Notes: generated from the letters alone by a model not told the origin. DNA of 42,764 nt from Bacteroidota bacterium (GCA_005800655.1 SYEV01000027.1:1-42764); one strand, 5' to 3'; shown: positions 1 to 8,768, counted from the first letter of the stretch. Made by a program: numbers and translations.

Positions 1-759
1 TGTTTTAACAATGACTGCCTTGTCATTAATAGGAAATAATGTAAGTCTCATTTTTTCATGCACTTCCTTCAAGCTTTTTTTAAGCTTGGTTTCTTCAATT
101 TTATTACCTCCAAAATTGATATTGTTAATTCTTACTTTAGGCCCTTTGTCTACCACAAAATCTAATAATAAATTATTTTTTCTAGTGGCGTCTTTTTTTT
201 CTTTGATAGTGACTTTGACATCTTGGAAACCTTTTTCAGCATAATATTTTTTGATACCCTCAATAGCCGTAATTTTCATATTATCGGTTACCACTCTATT
301 CGGTGTCAAACCGGTTTTACCAGACAATTCATCGATATCCGATTTTTTAACACCCAAAAAATTAAACTTAGATAAACGAGGTCGCTCCGTTACATTAATT
401 TCTACATCAATTTCTTTACCTACTAAATCTGTTAAATAAATACTTACATCGCTAAAATAATTTTGATCCATCAACTTGCGAATAGATTTTGCAAAGTTGT
501 CACCGCCTGGAATGGCTACCTCATCTCCCGTATTTAAAGTAGAAAGTGAAAGCAATAAATTTTCATCAAAATTTTCATTCCCCACCACTTTAATGTCCCG
601 AATTTTGTATTTGGCAGGCGCTTTTTGATTAAAAATATTAATGAGTTTGACATTAATTTGTGAAACTGAATCCTTCATAGGTGCCACCTGGGCAAAAGAA
701 GTCGAGGATAAAAAAAGAACCAGTAAAGATCCTATATAAAATGGAAAAAATTTCTGCAT
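1..759 (-). CDS. bamA: BamA outer-membrane assembly factor, N-terminal part (cut by window edge)
   Basis: Reading from ATG at 759 gives 253 open codons up to base 1, so only the N-terminal part is present. The product begins with a lipophilic signal peptide (about residues 1-23, cleavage after SFA) followed by POTRA-type repeats; strings such as IRDIKVVGNENF and FNFLGVKKSDIDEL are typical POTRA strand-helix starts. BamA inserts beta-barrel proteins into the outer membrane; its barrel would lie beyond the left edge. It sits downstream of uppS and the DUF6089 gene, the usual Bacteroidota order. A 101-bp gap separates it from uppS. The ATG is preferred because an upstream in-frame ATG is followed at once by a stop. 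Family is sure; BamA rather than a paralogue is inferred from context. Confidence 0.88.
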   Translation of the reverse strand, partial: MQKFFPFYIGSLLVLFLSSTSFAQVAPMKDSVSQINVKLINIFNQKAPAKYKIRDIKVVGNENFDENLLLSLSTLNTGDEVAIPGGDNFAKSIRKLMDQNYFSDVSIYLTDLVGKEIDVEINVTERPRLSKFNFLGVKKSDIDELSGKTGLTPNRVVTDNMKITAIEGIKKYYAEKGFQDVKVTIKEKKDATRKNNLLLDFVVDKGPKVRINNINFGGNKIEETKLKKSLKEVHEKMRLTLFPINDKAVIVKT

Positions 760-860
760 CTGCAAAGGGGCTACATTTATAATTTTAAAAGTGTCGCAAA
801 TTACTCGTAATATTTCAAAGTCTTTGTTAAAACCGTAAAATAGTTATATTAATTTTTTTG

Positions 861-1598
861 CTAATTTGTTTGTACCTGTAGGCTGGTTTTGCCAAATCTG
901 CGCTCCCTAGATTGAAAATCAAGGATGGCCTCAATCAAATCTTTCTTGCGAAAATCGGGCCAACGGGTCTCTGTAAAGTACAATTCAGCGTAGGCTAGTT
1001 GGTATAATAAAAAGTTGCTAATTCGGTATTTGCCACTGGTACGAATCATGAGCTCTGGATCCGGAAACGCACTGGTAGAAAGGGCTGCCTCCAAAGTGGC
1101 CTCCTCGATATCATCGGGCTGGATTTGCCCTATTTGTACCTTTGCCGCGATGTTTTTTATCGCTTGGATAAGCTCCCACCTACTACTATAGCTAAGTGCA
1201 ATTATTAGTTCTAACCCCGTATTATTAGCGGTGGTTTGGGTCGCATTTTGAAGAGCCGCTTTGGCTTCATCTGGTAGCAAAGAAAGGTTGCCAATAAAGT
1301 GCAATTTGATATTGTTTTTATGCAAATCAGGCACTTCCTTGGCGATGGTGTCTACAAATAGACTCATTAATCCAGCAACCTCAGCTGCTGGCCTGTCCCA
1401 ATTTTCAGTACTAAATGCATACAAAGTGAGGTATTTTATGCCTATTTCTGAAGCCGCTTCCACAATATTGCGAACACTTTGTACTCCATGAAAATGCCCA
1501 TAAAGTCGATCCTGTCCTTTTTCTTGCGCCCATCGTCCATTGCCATCCATAATGATGGCGATATGCTTTGGTAATCTATTTAAATCCAAGTTGTCCAT
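861..1598 (-). CDS. uppS: Isoprenyl transferase (undecaprenyl diphosphate synthase)
   Basis: Cis-prenyltransferase of 245 aa, the normal family length. It condenses isopentenyl diphosphate onto farnesyl diphosphate to make the C55 lipid carrier for peptidoglycan and other envelope glycans. The N-terminal motif IAIIMDGNGRWA (residues 14-25) carries the catalytic Asp and the diphosphate-binding GNGR; HFHG and STENW follow, and the C-terminal block has RxSNFLLYQLAYAELYF and WPDF. One oddity: the usual SGE/GGE before this block reads SGK (AAA codon), changing a normally conserved Glu. A TAATTTTG element ends just 5 nt before the ATG. Cluster: DUF6089 protein upstream (25 nt gap), bamA downstream. 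Confidence 0.95.
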   Translation of the reverse strand: MDNLDLNRLPKHIAIIMDGNGRWAQEKGQDRLYGHFHGVQSVRNIVEAASEIGIKYLTLYAFSTENWDRPAAEVAGLMSLFVDTIAKEVPDLHKNNIKLHFIGNLSLLPDEAKAALQNATQTTANNTGLELIIALSYSSRWELIQAIKNIAAKVQIGQIQPDDIEEATLEAALSTSAFPDPELMIRTSGKYRISNFLLYQLAYAELYFTETRWPDFRKKDLIEAILDFQSRERRFGKTSLQVQTN

Positions 1599-1602
1599 AC
1601 TG

Positions 1603-1610
1603 CAAAATTA
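1603..1610 (-). promoter_or_regulatory. Possible -7 element of uppS
   Basis: On the minus strand this reads TAATTTTG, matching the Bacteroidota -7 consensus TAnnTTTG. Its last base is 5 nt from the uppS ATG, so a transcript starting here would have essentially no leader. No convincing -33 element is seen at the expected spacing. Inference from consensus only. Confidence 0.35.
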
Positions 1611-1623
1611 ATCGAATCCAAGG

Positions 1624-2412
1624 TTATTTTCGTTTAAACCTATTGAATAACCCGTTGCTTTTATTGGGTTTGTTTTGTGCAATCCCATAAATATTATTGA
1701 AGGAATAAGAAATACCCAATTTTGCTGTAAAAAAACGATCATTCCCACTAACACTACCCTGATACCCAAATGGGGCTGCTAAGGTCACAGGGGTGGGATT
1801 AGCATCTAAAAAATCAAGTTTATCATTGGTGGTATACCTGTAAGTGGCTTCTGCTAAAATATTAAATCTGCGATATACATTAAATTTAAAACCCAGGTTC
1901 AATGGTAAAGTTAAATTCAATGGTGCGTTGGGCGGATTTAGTAGTTCTTCTAAAGTAAGATTAACAACACTGGTATTATTGTTGCGTATGGTATCTAAAT
2001 TATGTAAATACCCAACCCCAAAACCAATATAGGGGGTAAACTTTTTATTACGTGACCCTGTAATATAATTTAAAAAATAAAATTCGCCCATCACACTTGC
2101 CTCTATCGTATTGATTTGAAAATTGGCATTTCGCAAAATCGCATAAGGGTCTAAGGATAACATATCATGTGATGCCAATTTTTGCATCTCCACATTCAAT
2201 CTTACACCGACATAACCATTTAATTGTTTTTTTGCAAACACGCCATAATTTCTATAGTATACTTGTACATCAGGTGCGATATCACCTTGGTAGGAAGCCA
2301 ACCCCATCAACAAGCCCACTTCCCCTTTGTTCTCAGACAACTCCATATGTTGCGCCGTAGCCAATTGCGAACCGCATAAAAAAATAAATAAAAATAAAAC
2401 GCTTTTAAACAT
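1624..2412 (-). CDS. DUF6089-type outer-membrane beta-barrel protein
   Basis: A 262-aa secreted protein with a clear signal peptide (about residues 1-20, ending ATA|Q). The mature part begins with ELSENKGEVGLLMGLASYQGDI and alternates short amphipathic strands with turns (GFKFNVYRRFNILAEATYRYT, FFTAKLGISYSF), the pattern of a small 8-stranded outer-membrane barrel. It sits between nadK and uppS, where Bacteroidota usually encode a DUF6089 protein, and that supports the family call. Precise function is not known; an outer-membrane structural or assembly role is inferred from its neighbours. The C-terminal tail is basic (RFKRK) and extends beyond the last strand. The gap to nadK is 7 nt, so co-transcription is likely. 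Confidence 0.8.
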   Translation of the reverse strand: MFKSVLFLFIFLCGSQLATAQHMELSENKGEVGLLMGLASYQGDIAPDVQVYYRNYGVFAKKQLNGYVGVRLNVEMQKLASHDMLSLDPYAILRNANFQINTIEASVMGEFYFLNYITGSRNKKFTPYIGFGVGYLHNLDTIRNNNTSVVNLTLEELLNPPNAPLNLTLPLNLGFKFNVYRRFNILAEATYRYTTNDKLDFLDANPTPVTLAAPFGYQGSVSGNDRFFTAKLGISYSFNNIYGIAQNKPNKSNGLFNRFKRK

Positions 2413-2419
2413 ATGCTAA

Positions 2420-3301
2420 CTAATTTCTTTTATCCAAGCCCCAAGTCAATTTTGTTCTTAATGTGGTTAAATAACTATTTTCATTTAGTCGTATAAAGCT
2501 AACGGAAAATAATTCTTGTTTTAAGGCTAATTCAATTGTTTTTGGAACAATTTCCTTACGCGCATCTAAAGCACAAATCAATTCTTCGGTCCTACCTTCA
2601 ATTTCAAAGGAAATTACGGAAGTATTGGGAACTATAATAGGACGTACATTTAAATTATGCGGTGCCACTGGTGTAATTACAAAACTTGCAGAATCAGGGA
2701 ATAAAATAGGGCCATTACAACTCATATTATAGCCAGTGGACCCAGTGGGTGTGGATACAATGATACCATCTGCCCAATAGGAATTTAAAAACTCCCCATT
2801 CAAATAAGTATGAATCTTTATCATGGGAGAAGTATCCCTTTTATGTAAAACAAACTCATTAAGTCCATATGGCGTTGCGCCAAAAACAGGAATATTTGCA
2901 TCTAGGTGAATCAATGCCCGCTTTTCAATGACATAAGTATGACTCATAAGAGCATCCACCATTAATGTTAATTCGTCTTTTGAAATAGAAGCTAAAAAAC
3001 CCAATCGGCCATAGTTAATGCCTAAAATAGGTATATTAGAATCTCCCACTAATGTAACGGAGTCTAACACTGTGCCATCGCCGCCCAAGCTAATTAAACA
3101 ATCAATATTTTCAGGTAAATCATAAGCGGATGTAAAAGGAATATAGGGTTCCTTCCCAACAGGGGCACAAAGTTCAAATTTTTGTAATAAGTCATGAAAA
3201 ATACAAATGGCAACATCATGCTTGTGCAATTCCAACAACAATGCATTTAAAGATTGTCGCTGATCCAAGTCAAACCCCCTACTATATATTGCTACTTTCA
3301 T
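2420..3301 (-). CDS. nadK: NAD kinase
   Basis: A 293-aa ATP-NAD kinase (PpnK family) that phosphorylates NAD to NADP in the cytoplasm. The diagnostic GGDGT motif lies at residues 73-77 (SLGGDGTVLD), followed by GINYGRLGFLA, NEFVLHKRD and the NAD-binding PTGSTGYNMS segment; the C-terminal half has the expected beta-rich domain with NVRPIIVP. Length is normal. It lies 5 nt after the POTRA protein gene and 7 nt before the DUF6089 gene, in a tightly packed minus-strand cluster. Nothing is unusual in the motifs. Confidence 0.96.
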   Translation of the reverse strand: MKVAIYSRGFDLDQRQSLNALLLELHKHDVAICIFHDLLQKFELCAPVGKEPYIPFTSAYDLPENIDCLISLGGDGTVLDSVTLVGDSNIPILGINYGRLGFLASISKDELTLMVDALMSHTYVIEKRALIHLDANIPVFGATPYGLNEFVLHKRDTSPMIKIHTYLNGEFLNSYWADGIIVSTPTGSTGYNMSCNGPILFPDSASFVITPVAPHNLNVRPIIVPNTSVISFEIEGRTEELICALDARKEIVPKTIELALKQELFSVSFIRLNENSYLTTLRTKLTWGLDKRN

Positions 3302-3306
3302 CTAAA

Positions 3307-4692
3307 TTAAAAATTTATTCCGCCGTGTAAATATACTCCTTTGTCTCCAAGCTGATTCACACTATAGTCAATTTTTAACACAAAATCATAGATACTGATC
3401 ACATCCAAACCAATACCAGCTGTCCGAATTAAGGTATTTGATAGTTTATTGGTATTTGATGGACGCTCACTATATACATATCCTACATTGCTAAAAACAC
3501 GTATCCAAAAATCATACTTCACTTCAGGTAAAAACTTCTGTGTTAATGGATTTTTAACTGTGATACTCCCTAAGGAATGATGAAAGGCGGTTTTCAAGAT
3601 GGTCGCCGCATTTCCATCAACTACATAATATTCTAAGCCATTCATTTGTAAATTGCCATAGCCCATTAAACGACGATCTAAATAGTTATCATTGGGTAAA
3701 AATTTCACTTGTGTATTTGATTCAATGAAAATAAAATTTTGTTTCGAAAACGAATGCGCTTTTAATTTTCTAAACTGTATAGAAGTGAATGGTGCTCCTT
3801 TGGAAAAACGTTGAAATAAAACCAATTCAGTTCCAGCACCATTGGTGGGATACGCATTATAATCAAATGCAATTTTGGTATACCCTAAAGTGACGTCTCC
3901 ATAAGTCATTACTTTTTTATGACTTGCTAAAAAATTGGGCTGTATTAAAAATCCAGAGTCAGAAAGTTCCTCTTTACCATAACCTAACAGTAATGAATGT
4001 CGCTCAAATAAATTTGGACGATACGTTAAGTTTACATTGGCACGGTAGCCTTTTCGAATGACATCATTTGTTTTCGCAAAAACTTGTCTGTCTTTTTCGG
4101 TCGTATAATTAATTTCTTTTTGATTATAATTTTGCCAACCTCCTCCAATACCATATTTCAATTTTTTATCAAAAAATGGTAATTGGTATCGTATAATATT
4201 TTGCTGTGTGTACCCACGAATAAAACCAAGCACCAATTGGTCATTATTACCAGTTGCATTTTTTTGACTAAATGTGATCCCATAATTAACCCGGTCCAAA
4301 CTTCGGTTTTGCTCATTCCACCATTGATTAAAATTACGATCTATCCACTTAAAATAGGGTTTGGGTATAAAATACCATCTTTCTTTTACTTGTATTTGTA
4401 TGTCAACAATACTGCTATCATTGATTAATGGATAGACAGGCGTTACTTTTACAAATAAAAACAAAGAAGTATTAAAGAGTTGCTGTTGCGATAAGGTATT
4501 TAAAACTGTTAATGAATCTTTACTAATTTGATCCCCAACATGATAAGGTAACTCACGTAATAATATATAATTTTTTGTTCGATTATTTCCCTCCACCTGT
4601 ATTTTGTTAATACGGACTTGTGCATTCAAATTAGTAGAAATGCAAATGATAGAAAATAAAAAAAGAAATAAAAACCTAAGAGAATTAAACAT
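3307..4692 (-). CDS. Outer-membrane barrel protein with single POTRA domain (BamA/Omp85-like)
   Basis: 461 aa. Signal peptide about residues 1-24 (ending LNA|Q), then one POTRA-like domain (about 26-110: VRINKIQVEGNNRTKNYILL, LNTLSQQQLFNTSLF, VDIQIQVKERW), then a barrel of roughly 340 aa that ends in GGINF with C-terminal Phe, the classical outer-membrane protein sorting signal. It is much shorter than BamA, which has several POTRA domains, so it is a distinct Omp85-superfamily member, perhaps acting in lipid or protein insertion. Its reading frame overlaps the end of the CBS gene by 8 nt, implying translational coupling. It is conserved next to nadK in this phylum as far as is known; no specific function is assigned. 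Confidence 0.8.
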   Translation of the reverse strand: MFNSLRFLFLFLFSIICISTNLNAQVRINKIQVEGNNRTKNYILLRELPYHVGDQISKDSLTVLNTLSQQQLFNTSLFLFVKVTPVYPLINDSSIVDIQIQVKERWYFIPKPYFKWIDRNFNQWWNEQNRSLDRVNYGITFSQKNATGNNDQLVLGFIRGYTQQNIIRYQLPFFDKKLKYGIGGGWQNYNQKEINYTTEKDRQVFAKTNDVIRKGYRANVNLTYRPNLFERHSLLLGYGKEELSDSGFLIQPNFLASHKKVMTYGDVTLGYTKIAFDYNAYPTNGAGTELVLFQRFSKGAPFTSIQFRKLKAHSFSKQNFIFIESNTQVKFLPNDNYLDRRLMGYGNLQMNGLEYYVVDGNAATILKTAFHHSLGSITVKNPLTQKFLPEVKYDFWIRVFSNVGYVYSERPSNTNKLSNTLIRTAGIGLDVISIYDFVLKIDYSVNQLGDKGVYLHGGINF

Positions 4693-5344
4693 CTAAATAG
4701 TTCATTAAATGGTGGTAGTGATCTTCAATATCATTATGTATAATGGTGTTACCAAAATAATGAAGTATTTGATAATTGTATCTTTGCAGTGTGGCTATAA
4801 TTACATCCGCTTCTTCCTTATTTAATTTTATAGTAATAATAAGTGCCCCAGTTGCCTCGTCAAAGTTGGTATTTAACTGTGATATTTGCGCATTATTGGT
4901 TTCAACGAGACGGCTTAATTCGGCTAGTGAATATTGATAAGGCGACACCGAAACCACAATAATGGCACCTGGATTATCTACGCCTAAAAATTTAGCCAAT
5001 AAATCATTTAAGTTTTTCTGAAGTATCACCCCAGTGCATTCCTGTTGCTCATTTAACACTGGCAATAGAGACAACTCATTTTTTGAAAATAAATTCAAGG
5101 CAACAGTGAAATGCATGGAGCCTAAAATTCCAACCCGCGTAAGTTGGTCGGCCAAATGAATTAATGTTTGATCATTATCAAGATTTAAAACATCCTCTTT
5201 ATTAACCAACCCAACAAAATACTCCTCCTTGACTAATGGCAGATGCTGTATATCATAATCCTCCATACATTGTAATGCAAAGGAGGCTTTATCTTCAAAA
5301 TGAAGCAAAGGGAAACTGGATATAGCGATGGAGGAAGCTAACAT
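4685..5344 (-). CDS. CBS-domain protein
   Basis: 219 aa, no signal peptide or membrane segment. The first about 130 residues form two CBS-like units: SFALQCMEDYDIQHLPLV with YFVGLVNKEDVL, and FTVALNLFSKNELSLLPVL with CTGVILQKNLNDLL. The rest (about 135-215: GAIIVVSVSPYQYSLAELSRLVE, GALIITIKL) resembles an ACT-like regulatory fold. CBS pairs usually bind adenosyl ligands, so a nucleotide-sensing role is inferred. It overlaps the downstream POTRA-barrel gene by 8 nt and begins 6 nt after the hydrolase stop, so all three are probably one transcript. No enzymatic domain is attached. Confidence 0.8.
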   Translation of the reverse strand: MLASSIAISSFPLLHFEDKASFALQCMEDYDIQHLPLVKEEYFVGLVNKEDVLNLDNDQTLIHLADQLTRVGILGSMHFTVALNLFSKNELSLLPVLNEQQECTGVILQKNLNDLLAKFLGVDNPGAIIVVSVSPYQYSLAELSRLVETNNAQISQLNTNFDEATGALIITIKLNKEEADVIIATLQRYNYQILHYFGNTIIHNDIEDHYHHLMNYLDV

Positions 5345-5350
5345 TGCGAT

Positions 5351-6115
5351 TTATTTAGGTAGTTCTTTTAAAAACTTTTCTAAAATTGTATTGAATTCCT
5401 CTGGCACTTCCATCATAGGTGCGTGACCACATTTATCAATAAAGTGCAACTGACTATTTGGAATTAATTTATTAAACTCCTCGCCCACCATTGGTGGTGT
5501 CACACAATCGTTTTTACCCCAAATTAATAAAGTAGGTTGTTTTATTTCGTTTAACTCTGTGCCTAAATTATTTCGAATAGCACTTTTCGCCAAGGCAAGT
5601 ACTTTAATTACTTTTAAGCGATTACGCGTAATTTCAAAAACCTCATCTACCAATTCCTTTGTGGCTACATTAGGGTCATAAAACGTTTGGGCTGTTTTAT
5701 TTTTAATATACTCATAATCGCCACGTTTAGGATAGGTATCGCCCATTGCGTTTTCATACAATCCACTACTGCCAGTTAAAATAAGTGATTTAATTTTTTC
5801 AGGATGTTTCAAAATATATACTAATCCTACATGGCCTCCCAGTGAATTGCCTAACAAATGAATATTTTGATACCCCCTTGTTTCAATGAATTGTTCCACA
5901 TATTTTGCCAAACCAGTGACAGAAGTATGTAATAAATCCATCTCAAATAATGGCATTATTGGAACCACCACTTTATGTGAATGTCTGAATTTTTCAATTA
6001 AACCAGAAAAATTACTTAGGGCGCCAAAAAGACCATGCAAAAGCATCAGGGTCTCCCCTTCGCCAACTTCTAGGTAATTAAATTTTCCGTCTTTTTGTAT
6101 TTCGTATTCCATCAT
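5351..6115 (-). CDS. Alpha/beta-fold hydrolase
   Basis: 254-aa cytoplasmic alpha/beta hydrolase. The oxyanion-hole region is LLHGLFGALSNF (residues 25-36). The nucleophile elbow is GNSLGG with Ser91, the acid is Asp203 (WGKNDCVTPP) and the base is His231 (KCGHAPMMEVPEEF), so the triad is intact. The sequence is closest in style to the meta-cleavage-product hydrolase/esterase group, but substrate cannot be deduced. First gene of the envelope cluster reading left; 211 nt of non-coding DNA precede it, so the cluster promoter probably lies there. An alternative start one codon downstream (second Met) is possible. Confidence 0.85.
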   Translation of the reverse strand: MMEYEIQKDGKFNYLEVGEGETLMLLHGLFGALSNFSGLIEKFRHSHKVVVPIMPLFEMDLLHTSVTGLAKYVEQFIETRGYQNIHLLGNSLGGHVGLVYILKHPEKIKSLILTGSSGLYENAMGDTYPKRGDYEYIKNKTAQTFYDPNVATKELVDEVFEITRNRLKVIKVLALAKSAIRNNLGTELNEIKQPTLLIWGKNDCVTPPMVGEEFNKLIPNSQLHFIDKCGHAPMMEVPEEFNTILEKFLKELPK

Positions 6116-6326
6116 AAATAAAATTGAAACGATAAATAATCTACACTAAATAAATAGTTAATTTACCATTTTGCCATTCGGTTAAAGATACTTAAATCAT
6201 TGTAAATAATATCAAAAATGGGCAATTATACCCTGCTTTGACAATGTAAAATTTAACGAAATCATAACGTCTAAAAAGTGTGCAAATAATGATAAAGTGG
6301 GTAACTGTCAATCAGTTAGTGCGCAC
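6116..6326. other. Intergenic region
   Basis: 211 nt of AT-rich non-coding sequence between the cvpA-like gene and the hydrolase gene, both on the minus strand. It holds a small inverted repeat (AACTG-5 nt-CAGTT, 6306-6316 region) and a 10-bp palindrome AGTGCGCACT at 6318-6327 that overlaps the cvpA stop. It probably contains the promoter of the hydrolase-bamA cluster, but no clear TAnnTTTG/TTTG pair was found. Confidence 0.4.
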
Positions 6327-6842
6327 TTATTTAAATGGATTTGAAAAAGTAGCAATCGTCGTTTTAATAAAGGGCAGCGACTGACTCATTTTATCCATAC
6401 AATAAGGCCACCATTTTTGTAAATAAGAATAAGTATAGGCATCTTTCATTTTAACCGCTTCCAGTACCCCTAAAATTTGTAAAAAATAGACCAAGGCGCT
6501 CCAAATAGTAAAATAAATAAAGCCATATAGTACAATGCCCAATAATTTATTCAACCAACCTAACATTAAAACCTCAGCGGTTTGCTGCAATAAACCAGAA
6601 ACCCATCTGATTAAAAATAACACCGCTAACAAAACAATGATAAAAGAAATGAAAGGCAACCAATGGCTTTCAATTTTTGTATATTCTTTTAGTTGTCTCG
6701 CAACCCAACCTGCTAGTTGATAGGCTACGATTAGTCCAATGAAGAAGGAAAAAAAGGAAAGCAGGGCTTTGATGAATCCATTGCGTAAACCTTGCAAAAT
6801 TGCAACTATAAGTAAGGTACCTGTTAAAATATCTAACCACAT
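6327..6842 (-). CDS. CvpA-family membrane protein
   Basis: 171 aa with four hydrophobic segments (about residues 2-20, 25-45, 62-84 and 101-125), the topology of CvpA (colicin V production) proteins. The N-terminal MWLDILTGTLLIVAILQGLRNGFIKALLSF pattern (given by position 1-30) has the conserved G-x-x-x-G/F-x-x-G arrangement of the family. The molecular role is unclear even in model organisms; it has been linked to envelope homeostasis. The start is 3 nt from the stop of the YqeY-like gene, so the two are co-transcribed. Family call is good, function open. Confidence 0.8.
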   Translation of the reverse strand: MWLDILTGTLLIVAILQGLRNGFIKALLSFFSFFIGLIVAYQLAGWVARQLKEYTKIESHWLPFISFIIVLLAVLFLIRWVSGLLQQTAEVLMLGWLNKLLGIVLYGFIYFTIWSALVYFLQILGVLEAVKMKDAYTYSYLQKWWPYCMDKMSQSLPFIKTTIATFSNPFK

Positions 6843-6845
6843 GTA

Positions 6846-7298
6846 TTAAGCTGTAAGAAGTGATTTGGCAATCGCTGAAATTACTTTGCCATCTGCTTGC
6901 CCCGCAAGTTGTTTTGTTGCTAGACCCATTACCTTACCCAAATCCTGCGGACCTGATGCACCCACTTCACTAATAATAGCTTGCACAGCTGCTTTTACAG
7001 CCTCTTCACTCATTTGTGCAGGTAAAAACTTTTCAATAATGGCAATTTCTTCTGACTCTTTCACTGCCAAATCTGGTCTACTTTGTTGTTCATAAATAGC
7101 CAATGAGTCCTTACGTTGCTTTACTAATTTTTGCAACAACTTTAATTCGGTGTCAGTGGAAATTTCACCATTGGCACCGGGATCAGTTTTTGCTTTAATT
7201 ATTTCCGCTTTAATGGCTCTTAAGCCTCTTAGCATCGCTTCATCTTTATTTTTCATTGCGTCCTTCATCAAGGACATTACTTCAGTTTCTAAACTCAT
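6846..7298 (-). CDS. GatB/YqeY-domain protein
   Basis: 150-aa YqeY-type protein, the standard length. Typical features are MSLETEVMSLMKDAMKNKDE at the start, LRAIKAEIIKAKTDPG, LVKQRKDSLAIY, EIAIIEKFLPAQMS and the C-terminal GKVMGLATKQLAGQADGKV segment shared with the tail domain of GatB. The domain is thought to contact tRNA in amidotransferases; the free-standing protein has no firm role. It is flanked by gldC (12 nt upstream) and the cvpA-like gene (3 nt downstream) on the same strand. Confidence 0.9.
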   Translation of the reverse strand: MSLETEVMSLMKDAMKNKDEAMLRGLRAIKAEIIKAKTDPGANGEISTDTELKLLQKLVKQRKDSLAIYEQQSRPDLAVKESEEIAIIEKFLPAQMSEEAVKAAVQAIISEVGASGPQDLGKVMGLATKQLAGQADGKVISAIAKSLLTA

Positions 7299-7309
7299 AA
7301 CATGATTAT

Positions 7310-7654
7310 TTATTTGTTTTCTGCTATTTGACTTGCACTAAATTTTTTATAAAACGAATACGCAAATTCTTTAAAATCATTGGCCATTGCTTGATCCTGT
7401 GTTGCTCTTAAATAGGTTTCACCCATACCCATTAAGTTCTGGTAAAAAAAATCGGCCATTTCATCCACCATCATATCCTTCGTCCATAAATCAATACGCA
7501 AAGCAGTTTTATCGGTTGGATCCCACAACGTAAGCATCATTGCTCTGGCTTCTTGTGTTTCATTGGCAGTGCTATCGGAAGCAGACCACTTAATATTTTG
7601 TGGAATTTTTTTTTCGTCTAAATCTATCAGAACATTAATAGTAGATTGATGCAT
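7310..7654 (-). CDS. gldC: Gliding-motility-associated protein GldC
   Basis: 114-aa soluble protein matching GldC, a Bacteroidota protein first tied to gliding in Flavobacterium but found in many non-gliding members. Recognisable segments are VLIDLDEKKIPQNIKWSASDS, ARAMMLTLWDP, LRIDLWTKDMMVDEM and FYQNLMGMGETYLRAT. No signal peptide. Presence here does not show that the organism glides, since no other gld/spr genes are in the window. A TATTTTTG -7 element stands 18 nt upstream of the ATG, so this is likely the first gene of the gldC-yqeY-cvpA operon. Confidence 0.88.
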   Translation of the reverse strand: MHQSTINVLIDLDEKKIPQNIKWSASDSTANETQEARAMMLTLWDPTDKTALRIDLWTKDMMVDEMADFFYQNLMGMGETYLRATQDQAMANDFKEFAYSFYKKFSASQIAENK

Positions 7655-7671
7655 AATGTAATTTTGTAACG

Positions 7672-7679
7672 CAAAAATA
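7672..7679 (-). promoter_or_regulatory. Possible -7 element of the gldC operon
   Basis: Minus strand reads TATTTTTG, a match to TAnnTTTG. The start site would be near 7665, leaving a leader of about 10 nt before the gldC ATG at 7654. No clear -33 TTTG at the expected distance. Confidence 0.4.
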
Positions 7680-7703
7680 CTATTTTATTACATAAGATAC
7701 ACC

Positions 7704-8768
7704 CTAAGCTTTTAAGTCAGCTGGAATTTTAACACTCCCATTCGCTGGGGCAATCATTTCTAAATTAGACAGCCACTCTGTACCCATATTGGCACGCGCT
7801 TGGCGATATACTTCATCCCTATAATATAATTTAAAATGATCCGACAAAGACTGGGATATATCAAATGAAAATACTTCACCTGCCCTTAACCAAGATTCAG
7901 GGATATTATTTTTTTCATCTATTAAATGAGGCACATCATAATGAATGCCCCATTGTATCCAACTCGTTTTATTAAAATTAATATGCCCCCAAAAAATAGC
8001 ATAGGATGCGGCAATCCACTCCATCTTTACTTCATGAATGCATTTAATAAAAATGGACTCTTTATATTTATAGCCTTTTAATAAATCATGCGCTATAGCA
8101 CATTGCTTATACGTATCAAAAACAAAAACCATCGCCATGGTTGTTTGTTGCCATTTTTTAAAATGGGAAAACTCTTTTAAAGTAGCAACGAAATTAGATG
8201 GCTGTATAAAACATAAAAAATAATTTGAACCCTGTGTCAAATCTGATTTCGTTTCAGATAAAATAAGCCAATCGTATTCGGGAAGAATAGCTGCAGGTAA
8301 TACAGTATGTTGAAAGCTTGAAATTTCTTTTTTATACTTGTTTTTAAAAGCAGCTTCCGCCCATTGGTTCATATAAAATACACCAGCCGCCTTTTTTACA
8401 TACTTTTTGAATTGCTGTTGTTGGCGGATATTATTAAAAATGGAGCTCGTTTTATCAATATTGGGGTAAGTTAAAGGAATGAAATATTGCGGAAAAGAGG
8501 CACTTCCTTTTAAGCTAGCACCAAAATGCAAAACTATGGCATTGGTTACTTGACTAACCAATTGTTGTGCCTCCCTAGTTTTAATGATGGTTACATTACT
8601 TTCGTTGGCCGTATATGCTTCCTGAAAATGGGGCGGGATTTGGTCTCCAACAATATAAAAATGCAATTGCGCTGAAGCGTTTCCGGCAATAATTATATCT
8701 ACTATTTTTTGATAAATAACTAGTGCAGGAATGTCAAAATCTGATTCAGTAAGGATAAACATGCGCAT
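7704..8768 (-). CDS. Divergent GT-B/GT4-like glycosyltransferase (putative)
   Basis: About 354 aa, with no signal peptide or membrane segments. The C-terminal third has the rhythm of a GT4 donor-binding domain: MEWIAASYAIFWGH, followed by a GIHYDVPHLID segment, then SWLRAGEVFSFDISQSLSDHFKLYYRDEVYRQARANMG, which resembles the helix tail after the EX7E region. The N-terminal half (MFILTESDFDIPALV...) resembles a Rossmann start. Key acidic motif residues are not obvious, so activity is uncertain. Starts at TTG 8774, ATG 8768 or ATG 8762 are possible; the -7 element TACTTTTG at 8772-8779 overlaps the TTG, so an ATG is favoured. Monocistronic; divergent from the merR-type gene. Confidence 0.5.
   Translation of the reverse strand: MRMFILTESDFDIPALVIYQKIVDIIIAGNASAQLHFYIVGDQIPPHFQEAYTANESNVTIIKTREAQQLVSQVTNAIVLHFGASLKGSASFPQYFIPLTYPNIDKTSSIFNNIRQQQQFKKYVKKAAGVFYMNQWAEAAFKNKYKKEISSFQHTVLPAAILPEYDWLILSETKSDLTQGSNYFLCFIQPSNFVATLKEFSHFKKWQQTTMAMVFVFDTYKQCAIAHDLLKGYKYKESIFIKCIHEVKMEWIAASYAIFWGHINFNKTSWIQWGIHYDVPHLIDEKNNIPESWLRAGEVFSFDISQSLSDHFKLYYRDEVYRQARANMGTEWLSNLEMIAPANGSVKIPADLKA

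Noticed and set aside
11..439. Plus-strand reading frames at the left edge
   Set aside because: They lie antisense to the bamA frame, which is continuous on the minus strand to the window edge and carries a signal peptide and POTRA sequence.
1261..1491. Plus-strand reading frames inside uppS, nadK, pdxH and other genes
   Set aside because: All are antisense or out-of-frame shadows of clear genes.
6318..6327. 10-bp palindrome AGTGCGCACT at the cvpA stop
   Set aside because: Too short to interpret and expected by chance in a window of this size; overlaps a stop codon.
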